Assembly: GCF_000208745.1 (NCBI RefSeq)
Contig: NC_030857.1
Span: 4,130,714 to 4,194,713, forward strand
DNA from: Theobroma cacao
Taxonomy: Eukaryota; Streptophyta; Magnoliopsida; Malvales; Malvaceae
Reading direction: 5' to 3'
Length of the DNA: 64,000 nucleotides
Below, one piece after another: positions 46,378-57,264 of this stretch. The notes beneath the pieces are model-generated. The model saw only the letters and a list, made by a program, of their open reading frames with translations, had not been told where the DNA came from and made no database searches. Position 1 is the first letter of the stretch. Every line of letters begins with the position of its first letter. Made by a program: the position numbers and the translations under genes.

Positions 46378-49300
46378 TTACAAGTTCACCGGAGGACTTC
46401 CCTGAGTTTGGCAATAAGCAAATATTGAAGTTAGCACACTCATTGGCATGCAGACAAAAGTGAGTGAGGGCATCATACGTTATTATGGAATAATGATCTT
46501 ACCTTGAACAAAAGATCATAAGCAATGTGTTCCCAGGGCAATGTTATAGACATTAAGCAGCATTTGAGAGGTATCATCTCTTCATCAGAAGTCGAGGTGG
46601 CAGCAGCTGCTGCATAAGCATGCTTTGCTGCCACAGATGCAACGGAAGCTGCTTTACGAACAATTGAGCCAAGTCCAAAACCCCTTTTTGATATAACAGG
46701 AGAAAAAGGGCCTGAATCCTGCTTGCTTTGATCTAACAGAGTAATATCTTGATTCAGTATTTAACACAATCCTTAGATGCACCATTCACTTCATACGGTC
46801 AATCAACTAATATCTATTCATAAAACGGAACAGTTGCTCATAAAAAGGGGAAATATAAAGCATTAATAAAAAGGGGAAGCAAAATATTCATAATTGTTTC
46901 CTTATGTAATGGCGTAAAGATTGCTCACAGTTCAAAGATTTACACAAACTACACTGACAACACATCATTAACTACAAGTAATCACCATAATCCTCAATAC
47001 CCTCAATTTGTGAGAATGATTGATCATTGGACATAGGACAGTTTGAGCTTTGACACTCATTAAGAAACATAGGTCACAACCAATTTACAATCAGTTGCAA
47101 CATTTAATCCACATTAGCATTGAGAAAATGAGGAAACAAAGAAGAAAGTGAATTTTACAAGATCGATTTTGAATAAGGAAGTTCTTACTGACCTGCAACA
47201 CCTGAAACAGCCACTTCAACTTCCCCACATCCTCCGGGACCTTTCATGTAAAGCCTGTCTGTTTTGCCCGAGGAATGACCCAGTGACAGAAGACTTCCAA
47301 AGCGAGAACTCCCAGCTGAGCAAGTAAGAGAAATGATATGAGATAAGAACTGAATAAGCATGAAAAAGACATTAAGGAAAAACTAAAAGCTAAAAAAAAC
47401 TGCTTACAACATAAGCTTAGCAGCCTACATGTTTCTCATCCTTTAAACTAGAGTAAGCTTAGTCAACACAAACTCAGCTGGAAGTTGACAGATTTAACAT
47501 GTCTATTTTTCTACAGGCACATTACTATTATTATTTTTGATAAATGAAGAAAATGCTGCACTAAGAGACACCAATGGTGCTGACCCATTACAAGACTTTT
47601 TGATAAATGAAGAAAATGCTGCACTAAGAGGCACCAATGGTGCTGACCCATTTCAAGACTTTTTGATAAATGAAGAAAATGCTGCACTAAGAGGCACCCA
47701 TGGTGCTGACCCATTACAAGACTTTTTGATAAATGAAGAAAATGCTGCACTAAATGCACCATCGGGGCAGACCCATTACAAGACTGTGCTAAAAGGTACA
47801 TGGAAGGCACATTAATTGTGCTTGAGCAAAAGAACTAAATGCAATGCCAAATAAGCCATGCTTGCATGTTTAACATATCAATCAATTTCTTCATCAACAT
47901 TCAACACATAACTAAAGCAGAAATTATTTTATCAGCTGATGGGCTAAGTTTTTGCAGAATTCTTAATGAACAAAAACAGATGCCCATTCTTGAGAAGAGT
48001 AATTCCAAAAATGTATACCATCATATGCATCCCGAACCATTTGATAGCTGACAAATCCAGAAAAAAGTGTAAGCTGCAAAAACAGTTATCAGCATGTCAA
48101 GTTGTCTGCAAACTAATCTTGTAAGTAGTGTTGCATATATAGAACTCCTAAGCAGCTTTTCACAAAATAAATGTACATAAATATGGAAAATTCAAACCTC
48201 AGTCTATTTGATAATTTGAGAGAATTATGCCAATCTATTTGATGATAACCAAAATATTGTTTATAAATTGCATCTTCAAAACTTATTCATGATAATAAAA
48301 TATTCCAATTTGGCAGCATTAAAATGATAACAGAAAAGTAGGAAAAAAAATTCTTCTCATGCATATCTATGTCTTTCATGGGTTATGTTACTTCGATTGG
48401 AATGTTTTACAGGCAGATCAATGTAAAGCAAGATTCCTTGCGCACTAAAATGCACCATTGTTAAAAATCCAAAGGCAGGCCATTCAAGTCAACTATGCCA
48501 CCTCATTGCCCTCCCTGATCAATTCATTGTTCTAAAGAACAGCAAATAGAAATTCTAAAAATGTTTAAAAAATTCTCTATATTGGTAACCTAACTACAAG
48601 GAGCATCCATCACAAGCAAGAGTAAAACAAAAGTTCAGGATTCTGTGAGAGAGGAGGAAAGGGAATGTTTTTAAAAACTTCTGGGCCAAGAGGAAGCTCT
48701 ACACTGAAAGAAAAAGAATCATTTTGGTATTTTCGTTTGACAAAACTTTTGTTTTTTTTAACCAAATTTGACAATCATAAAGTGATGCCAAAAATCAATC
48801 ATTTCTAAGTACCTCCTTTGCAAGAGAAGACTCTGGCTGATCATGGGACTGATACACATAAATTATCATAAAGGACCTGAGATATGACCCAAACCTTACT
48901 AGTTTTTGTCTTCATAGAATTCGTATCTACTCTCAATGGCAATTTGTCACTGGAACTGCTATCATTTGTTTCCTTTTCACTAGGAAATGCTGCCCCATCA
49001 AGTGCATTAAGAAGCACACAATAGCAATGATCCGTATCTGTCAAGACCTGCATATGGAGGAGAAAAATGTCAAAGCTATGTATTAGAGGTCCTCCAATTA
49101 ACAAGAAATTTCCGCTTTTAATGAAAACCTGCAACGTCATTATAAGTAACAAAGAACAACAGGACAATAGTATAACCAAGAAAGGATGCAAATCTTCAAT
49201 ATGGAAGTGACTTTGGTAATTTCACATGCCACACAAATGGCAAGTTCCAACTTCTCATTAGCTTCGTAAAGTGGTTGCAAGGAGAAGGCAGTAACACAAG

Positions 49301-51261
49301 CCAAGTTGAAGGCCCATATACCACTCTAAACTTATTCTTCCGCACAGTGAGCCGTAGTTTACGTAATTGGAAATTTCATTATAAAAAAAAACAATTTGAA
49401 AATAAAAATATTTAATCACAATATCATGTACAATTATGCAACAATATGATCATAAACACACTGATGCAAAAACTTAGGAAGGAAAAGAAAAGCATTTACC
49501 ACTGCATCAAAAGTGGAGTCAAAATCATCTATTGCGAAACAGATATCTGGATAGGCTGGTGTTGTCTCTACTTCCTAGATCCATGTTAGTGAGAATGTCA
49601 TGAAATTGAAGATAACCTCTATATCCCCATGATTTACTGCAAATAGAAATGCTTGCCTTTTTGGAGTCCAAATGAAAATTTACTCGGCTGGGAGATGCAT
49701 AAACAGTCTTCACAACCTGCAGGATAGCAGAGTGAAAGCTTGACGATTAGATAAGATGGCCTCCGAAGATGGGGATGGACATTCTGGAGTCCTTGGAAGA
49801 GATATTTGATTTAGCATAAAAATAATTCAAGTTCCTTAAATGCAAAAGTTAGCCGCAGTAACCCCATTTCCGTTGCATGTAAATACCTATGGTTTATAAC
49901 AAGAAGGATGAATTCAGTAATTCATACAGCATGTTAAAAGTAATAATCACATGTTTTTTCTCTTCACTTCTCAGCAACAATTTTTGGCAGATTTTCTCCA
50001 CGATGACAGAAATTAATTTCAAGAGTACAAGCAATTCCAAAGTGTTGAAAGATATAAATATGTCCTCCTAAAAGGTTACTGACATCATTAGCTGCAATAA
50101 GGCAGATTTTACCTTGTAGATAGGAGACAATGGTGTATCTTGCCCTGCTTGATGATTTCTAAGGACATGGTGACTGGGAAAAGAGGAAAAGAACAAATAG
50201 TTCATATTTAATCATAATCTATCACACTGAAGCTATCAACAAAGTAAAAAAGAAAAAACCCTTTACCAGCAAATAAATGTCCCTTTTCTTTCCTAAATCT
50301 CAAAATTCAAATTCAGAGACAGAAAAGTTAGTTCACCAAAGGGGAAGGGGGGAGGAACAAAAAGACATTGTTAGTGTACTAAGAAACAAAATATACTGTT
50401 TAACTTAGGAAACTATCAACAGCATGAAGCTTATATACAGCAAAGTAAGAAAAAAATGCATCACATTGCATAGATAAAACACAATACAAGCAATAAGAGA
50501 AGTTACCTGCAAATCGCTACTGTTACAGAGTACGAAGTATGTGCAATCATGTTCAAGTAAAAAGAGCGCCTCCAATCCACGTCTGATAAACTCGCACCAA
50601 CTAAATTATCCAACTAGTTCAAAAAAGTATAGACAATTAATATACTAACTTGAATTAAAGATATGCAAGGTTTCAACTACCGCATTATTACAAGAAACTA
50701 AGAAAACTACTAGAGTCAAACGGAATCAAATTAAACAAGAAAATCAATTCAGACTCAAGTTGGTTTTGACTTTCTTTTACCTCAGGTGCCCACCTGCGTA
50801 CAAAGTAAGGAGCAAAGCCTTCGTCTTTATCATTAAAATCATGTCCCCTCTATAGCAGCATAAATTTGAAACAATTAGCTTAATTTTCCAATATTAAAAA
50901 ACAAAATTGAGATAACAAGAAGTGATCAAGATTTTGATACCCATTTTCTCACAAAAAATATGAGATCATCGTCTTGGCGTCCTCTCGATTCCCTACCCCG
51001 GACGAAATACAAATTGAAGACGTCGTGCCAAAATTGGCCGTCCATTTGAACGTCGGAAGCATCATGTTCGTCCACCGTCGTTTTCCCCAACAAATTCGAG
51101 TGCTTTTTAACCATGCTCAGTAACTCAAACCTACCCCAAACATTCAAATTCAAAAATTTGGCAATTAACATTGTTATTTGAATGCGAAGTATAGGAAGAA
51201 ATAAAACCCTAATTTGTGAATGTGTTTACCTGGAAGGGGTTTCTTCCCCAATATGGAGCAT
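46378..51261 (-). CDS. KIAA0930/DUF2045-family protein (CW7-like), function unknown
   Basis: Plant member of the conserved KIAA0930 (DUF2045) family. Twelve exons, transcription order: 51261-51230, 51130-50941, 50849-50781, 50613-50507, 50158-50113, 49716-49657, 49574-49500, 49047-48895, 48073-48019, 47315-47193, 46732-46503, 46401-46378; phases agree, 387 aa. Family blocks in order: FWHDVFNLYFVRG then QDDDLIFFVRK; VDWRRSFYLNMIAHTSYSVTVAIC; VYASPSRVNFHLDSKK; YPDICFAIDDFDSTFDAVV; HCYCVLLNA; LFSGFVSYQMVRDAYD; LYMKGPGGCGEVEVAVSG; and LKCCLMSITLPWEHIAYDLLF near the C terminus. No membrane segment or signal is seen. The start (MLHIGEETPSRFELLSMV) needs splicing of a 32-base first coding exon. The intron after 49657 begins GC instead of GT. 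From memory, Arabidopsis At1g59520 (CW7) is the counterpart. Confidence 0.85.
47539..47790. repeat. 63-bp minisatellite, four copies, in an intron
   Basis: Copies start with GATAAATGAAGAAAATGCTG at 47539, 47602, 47665 and 47728, exactly 63 bases apart. The first three are almost identical (a few substitutions) and the fourth is diverged at its 3' half. It lies in the intron 47316-48018 of the KIAA0930 homologue. Because 63 is a multiple of three, open frames pass through the array on both strands, with 21-residue protein repeats; these are not considered coding. Confidence 0.95.
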
Positions 51262-53554
51262 GGCTTGGGGTTTTTTTTTTTTTTTGAAGGGGGGGGTGTG
51301 GTGGTGGTGCGGCTATTAAAACTGGCGCGCGGTTGATCTGATGCTGCTGCGTAGCAGTAAGCAAGGTGCCAGTTACGTGCTGAGAGAGAAAGAGACATAA
51401 AAAATGAAAAACGGTGGGCTGGTGCTCGGAGGAATCAGACCGTGTGATCACTCATCAATGGAGCTTTCCAGGGTCCATAATGGAGTAAGTGGACCAGTTT
51501 TACGCCCTTAACCTAATTGAACTAGTAAGCCCAATGTCGGATTTTTTTAGTGGACTTTAGGCCTCTGACCGACTATCGAACATCTTTGCAAATTAAATTA
51601 TTTATTACGAAATGGATTTTTTCATTAATAAAAATAAAAAATTTATTTTCATTTTATTTAATTATCATTAATTTTATATCAATAAAAAATTAAGTAGATA
51701 TTGAATATATAAATATAGACCTTTCACTACTTATTAAACATCTCTTTTACATTAAAAACGTAAATATGTGATTTATAAATTTATTTTTAAAATTTAAAGT
51801 CACACAAAGTTAAATTTAAGTTTCAACTCACGACATAATAAACATTAAAAAAAATATTAAAAATAAAATTATCAATCAAACAAATCTTAATGATGCGTCT
51901 GATCCATGTGTTAGACACGGGTATAACATAATTGTCTATTATCATACTGCAAAATGCCTCACCATAACGACGGATAAAATATGTTGTCTTTTTTTAATCC
52001 GGATTTAAACCTTTCAAGCACCCTTTTTTTTTCTTTCTTGAACTGAGATTTTGCAAAGAAAGAGAGCATCCTTCTCAGCACAACATCCGTGGGGGAAACA
52101 AAAATATCTAGTACTATGATTATCAATAATTAGCGGTGTGGCAGTGTCATGCCTTCGGATTAGAGACTGAGTAGCACGCATGACCAAAATGATTTGCAAT
52201 CAAAGGTAATCAAGTTAAAGCTTAAAGGTTAAAAAAAAGATTAGGGAACAATGCATGATGGGTTTTGATTTGACCCCTCCCCATGGGAAAAACTGAAATT
52301 ACTGCAATGTCCTCTTCATTTCTCTACTTGGTTCCTCTTCTCCTATCCTTTGATGGGAAGCACATTTGCTTCAAGGGCAATGGGGAAAAATGTGGGTTTT
52401 GCTGTTAACCTAATCAATCTTTGGATTCCGAGCTTGGGGTTAGGAGAAAAGATAAAACAAAAGCAAAAGAAACTTTGTCCAACAATCCAACAAACAACAT
52501 GATGATGTATAGACCCAAAAACGCCAACATCATTCATAATCATGGACCAAAGTCGTTTTGAATATTTTAAAGCACCACCTTTAGTTCCCTGTTTACTCTT
52601 TGTATTTTTCTTACAAAAATAAATATCAGCTGAGCATGCTCCATCTGTATAATCACTGTCCTAGCTGTGTTCGAAAGATAGGGTTCAAAAAGTATTGAAT
52701 ATGCAGATCAGGTTGATGGGAGTAAAGCATTGAATTCCATACGTAAGAGGAAAAATAACATATATATGAAGCATTACCAAATTGCCTAAAGTTCAAATTT
52801 CATACATGAGGTTGAGAAGGGAAAAGGTTAAAACATAGAATATGTTCTTTAAAGGAAAAAAAAAATATCATAACCACATGATAATGTACGGCCTGAGCTA
52901 ACTTCTGGTTTTGAATGTTAACTATTTAATTCTTTATTGTTAAGTTGTTATGGGATTTACCAGGAATGAAACTCCTATAAAATTTCTGTAATCTTGGGGA
53001 AACAATATTAACATGAACAGGCTGGTTGTATTGAGTAAGTGAGGAAGTGGAATTATTTAGAAGAATCATGACACTTCCATGCTATGATCATTTGACAACA
53101 TGTGCTTCTAAGGGAAGATCCAACCTTATGAATTAATGAACAGGGGGAAACCAAAAGCCTCCCATATTCAATGAATAATTGATAAAAAAAATTGTCAGTT
53201 TCCAGCAAACCTTTTCTAGCCACTTGCAATTTATTTATACAAGTTAAAACCAATCTGAATTCTGAACAATTGGCCTGAAAATGGATTGTGAAAAAATTAT
53301 AAGAAGATTGGAAGAAATTGACATTTTATAAAAAAAATTTTAAGAGCATAAGAATTAAGAAGGAGAGATTTTTCTTATTTTCCATTTCATATTCATCACA
53401 AATTCAAACAAAAGTAAAAATATTTAACTCCTTGCGGGTTTTACCATTGCCCAAATCCTCCCAAAAGCCATAACCCCATAAAAATTTCACAAACCCAAAG
53501 AAACCCCAGCATATTTAACTTACCAAAAGTAATAAACAAAAATATTCCACCAGT
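51262..53554. other. Intergenic region upstream of the KIAA0930 homologue
   Basis: The leader and promoter of the minus-strand gene sit at the left, with a poly-T/poly-G stretch on the plus strand at 51270-51298. The remainder is AT-rich with short unsupported frames. No gene is seen. Confidence 0.6.
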
Positions 53555-53902
53555 TTAGTGTTCAAGCAATGCTCCTCCCCCTCCTTTCTTCCCTTTCCCC
53601 GTCCTCCTCCTGCTTGCAGTTCCAGCATCATGCCTCATGTTGCCATCACTATGAATCAACGGCACGTCGTTTGCTTCCTCGCCGTCGTCCTCCGTGGCTA
53701 TGCGGATGCAAGAACATCGTTCCAGTGATGCAAAGAATGCAGTTGCTACACCATTGATGAACCACATAGCAACCCCATCAAGCTTTCCGCACCCAGCTGG
53801 TGAGCCATGGGTGGATGACGAGGGCCGGACCCTAGGCTCCACGTTGTTCGATCGAAGATTGAAGAAACTAGAGCAGCTAGTACTGGAGGTAGTGGCTGCC
53901 AT
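53555..53902 (-). CDS. Small hypothetical protein (115 aa)
   Basis: I do not recognise this gene by name. It is a single exon of locally higher GC content than its flanks. The protein starts MAATTSSTSCSSFFNLRSNN, contains VEPRVRPSSSTHGSPAGCGK, a short hydrophobic segment (VAMWFINGVATAFFASLERC, about residues 45-64) followed by CSCIRIATEDDGEE, and ends in a basic tail RRRTGKGKKGGGG. The hydrophobic segment may be an amphipathic or membrane-associated helix. Three other frames are also open over the same bases; the minus frame was preferred for its length and the ordered composition of its parts. Function is not inferred. Confidence 0.6.
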   Translation of the reverse strand: MAATTSSTSCSSFFNLRSNNVEPRVRPSSSTHGSPAGCGKLDGVAMWFINGVATAFFASLERCSCIRIATEDDGEEANDVPLIHSDGNMRHDAGTASRRRTGKGKKGGGGALLEH

Positions 53903-56820
53903 GAATTGGTGATGGAAAGCCTTGAAGTAGCCACACAGAAATTAAGAGAGGTCTTGGGAAGGTTGAGAGAGGAGGGCTGTCCCTTAAGTTATTAAGAGAC
54001 TTGACATTATGGTTGTCGTTTAATTACTATTATAACTTTAATTCCGGCATATGCCCTTAATCCATTGAAGAATTACAAGTGTCTTGTTCAATGTCAATAC
54101 ATTACAATAATGAGTGATTCGCGTGAATGTCTTTACTAGCATGCATGATTGAGGCATTGGGCCCTTGCACACAAGAAAAAAAAAGGGTTAGTATTGTATA
54201 TGTTGAATATTTTTGGGGGTAAATTCAAAATAAAAATAAAAATTTACCCCTACACCATAGCACCTAAAATCATGTCAAGATATGTAGAGAAGGGCCCGCC
54301 CCTGCCTGCTTGCACGGTTAATGTGTTTCCCAAGCCGGCCGGCATGGTAGTCAGTCACTTTTCCTTTCACCTTACTTCTTTACTTCTTTTACATAGCAAC
54401 TGCCAGTATTTGCCTTTCCTTTTCTCAGCCAATTTTAACATTCTAGGTATTGATGATTTCTGGTTAGAACCAGAATGATCATGTGTCATGGGCATTGAGG
54501 TGATAATTCTCTTTAGATAGTCTCAGAAATAGTGCTGCAAATTAATCATAAATTATAATAGTTAGTGCCCTTCTCTGATCCTTAATTTTACTAACTATAT
54601 AATATATAGTTAGAAGTAGCTGAAGATTCTTTCTGAAATTCAGCACTAATGATTGGCAGTTCGGCAACAGATCAACTTAATAAGCCACCTAGATGCCAAA
54701 ATCTACATAAAAGCATGGGGTGATTTTGAGGGTAAAGAACTATATGTATTAGTGTTATGGTTTTAGCATGTGTAGCCAAAGTAAGTAAAGAGAAGAAGAA
54801 AGACGCAAGAAAACCAACTATGAAGTGACAAAAAAACCCAATAACTATAAGAATGGAAAAGGGGAGAATTGAATAAGGGGCAAATTTGCCCAAGGGTTGA
54901 AACATTGTGAAGGAAGCATAAAGCAACAATAAAAGGCATAAAGCAACAATAAAAGGCATATCTCATCACGCCCACATGTATATTTATATACATTTGTAAT
55001 ACATTTTCATAATTGTGCTATAAAATGGTACAAAGTATAGACTAGAGACGTGACATATATCAGATAAATGAATGGCACAAGGCCGAGACTGCGAATATAA
55101 TTGAAGAAGAAATGGAGATATATAATGATGAGACCCAAAGGGTGAAAGTGCGTCTAATCATAGGTTACCCACTTGGCTGACCCCATTCTTTACTAACCTA
55201 TCTAACACTTAACAAACCTACTTTGGGTTAGGAGAGAGTTAGATTAATTGTATCTTTACAATTTTTTTCATATAAAATTCAAATGTAGATAGATTACTCT
55301 ATTTTTTAAGTTGAAGGCAAAATATATATCATATCTTATGTTATACTATTAAACTTTTTTTTCACAATATTTTATTGTCAAGTTTATGAAAACTTATTAT
55401 TTTTTATGAAAACAAATAAAATAATTTACTGTAAAAATTGATAAACTTACTAATTTGAACCTATTCTCATTAGTATCTTAAGTTCATTTGCCAAGTTAAG
55501 AACTGGTACTAGTGGTAGTTGTTCCATCAGAACTTATTCGAACAACAAGTGTAGGACAAAATTTATTACGTGGAACACTAGAACATGCCTTTTATGTACT
55601 GCATGAATAGATAGAGAGAGCAACTTGTTTGTGAAGAGAGGTATTGCATTATTGATGTGTGTGGCAGTCGGTGGAAGCTTATTGCTGGAAGAGTTGATGG
55701 TGACATATCTCTAGAAATAGCAAGAGAGTAAGAAACTCGAAAATTGAAAGGGGATGGAGTAGGAATGTTGTAAGGTATGGACTTGAATGGTCATTGTTTA
55801 TTTGACGATTGATGACCATTCAAGCTCAGGTAATATTAATTCCCAAGAAGATGAGTTGAATCTTCTTTGTAAAGAGGAAAGTCAGGGCATTCAAATTTCA
55901 ATTTGAAATTATTGTGGTTGGATTAAAAAAGTGCTATAATTCAAATGCCCAACCAGCGGATGGATACTCATATTGCATCCTAAGCACAACAATTGGGTTA
56001 TGCCCCTCGGCCTAGCCCGTTTGCACCTGATGGTGTGGTCTTGAGCCACCTTGATACTGGGTCGGGATTCAGTATCTGCAAATGGAGCAGCCCGCCAGCA
56101 GCCACATGGCCAGGGTCAGCAAAAAGTACTGAAGCATCTGGTCCAATATTACTCTTCCTTTACCCTTTTTAATATGCACGAAGCCTCCGCAAAAAGAACC
56201 TTCCTTGGTCTCTGGTGAACCGAAAGGGTGATGGGATATAAACCCCAAATGAGCTAACAAATTTAAAACAGTCAAAAAAGGGAAACGTTGATAATGACTT
56301 CGAGGAAGGACGGTAGCCGCTTTGTCATAATCATTCAAGATTGTATGTATCAGGTTTCAGATCTCACGCGGTCACGCCTGGATTACAAGATATCCCAGCA
56401 AATATTGCCATGGATTCAATTTCATGCACTGGATACAAAAGTACAAAAATGCTAAATCCCCACACTCAGATTTCTTTTCTTCTCTTTTCTTTTCTTTTCA
56501 AAGCGATCAAATCACACAACTTAACACATCAGGCAAAAAATACCTAAGTGTTTCATGTTAATCTCAGTAAAAAATGCTCAATTGCTATACTGTAATATTG
56601 AGACGAATAGCACTGATTGAGTTGCCATTGCCCGTGCTTCAGTCTTAAATGGAAAATTTGACCTGCTGGAACTCAAATATAACAAGCAATGAAGCATATC
56701 CACATGTCTGAAATTAACTAGCCTCGGGTTTGGATTTGACATTTGATTATGACCATTGCCTAGAGTCCATCAAAAGTCAACTTCACCTAATCGCATAGTA
56801 TCTTTCTCTCTGCTGTTGCC
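53903..56820. other. Intergenic region between the small gene and PSK
   Basis: Promoter of the small minus-strand gene at the left. A perfect 20-base tandem repeat (GCATAAAGCAACAATAAAAG) occurs 2.25 times at 54916-54960. A relatively GC-rich island at about 55980-56340 contains an 89-codon minus-strand frame (56069-56338) that I cannot assign. The PSK promoter is at the right. No other gene is supported. Confidence 0.6.
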
Positions 56821-56829
56821 TCTATAAAT
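56821..56829 (+). promoter_or_regulatory. TATA box of the phytosulfokine gene
   Basis: TCTATAAAT 59 bases upstream of the PSK start codon, predicting a leader of roughly 30-35 bases. Position and sequence are typical. Confidence 0.7.
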
Positions 56830-56887
56830 TGACCCTCTTTGTACCTTTAACCAGCACTTCTGAAAATTCTCTCCCGAAGCCAAAAAG

Positions 56888-57264
56888 ATGTCCAACCTAC
56901 GCAGCCTTTTCATCGCTGCCCTTCTCATCAATTTTACGCTAAGCTATGCTGCTCGGCCAGAGCCTGCTTTACCCTTAACCCATCACGAGGTATGTCTCAT
57001 TTCTTTTCTTCTTTCTATCCTTCTTTCCACCACCTTTTCGTTTAGTATTTTTTGTGTTCCTAAATGAAGAAATAATTTGCAGAGATTTGTGATATATTTA
57101 TGAATATTTATAAGGTTTTTTTTTTTTGGTTCATGCAGGGAGTTGAGGCAGAGAAAGTTGAGATTGATGAGAACTGTGAAGGAGTTGGCAAAGAGGAGTG
57201 CTTGATGAGAAGAACCCTTGCTGCTCATGTAGATTATATTTATACTCAGAATCAGAAGCCCTGA
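56888..57264 (+). CDS. PSK: Phytosulfokine (PSK) precursor
   Basis: Secreted peptide-hormone precursor of 75 aa; the mature product is the sulfated pentapeptide YIYTQ, perceived by LRR receptor kinases and promoting cell growth. Two exons: 56888-56989 and 57139-57264, GT-AG, phase 0. Residues 1-22 are a signal peptide with hydrophobic core [15 protein letters not shown]. The conserved C-terminal part has C...ECL ([20 protein letters not shown]), then [12 protein letters not shown]. The mature peptide is encoded at 57235-57249. The Asp just before the first Tyr needed for tyrosine sulfation is present (DYIYTQ), as is the RR-L site used by subtilase-type processing (RRTL). All family hallmarks are intact. 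The length is usual for PSK precursors. Confidence 0.96.

Noticed and set aside
47511..47815. 90-99-codon frames with 21-residue repeats on both strands
   Set aside because: They result from the 63-bp minisatellite in an intron, not from coding selection.
51174..51451. Two minus-strand frames upstream of the KIAA0930 homologue (MSLSLSARNWHL.., MITRSDSSEH..)
   Set aside because: They cover the leader and promoter and are out of frame with the family start MLHIGEETPSRFELLS, which splices cleanly into exon 2.
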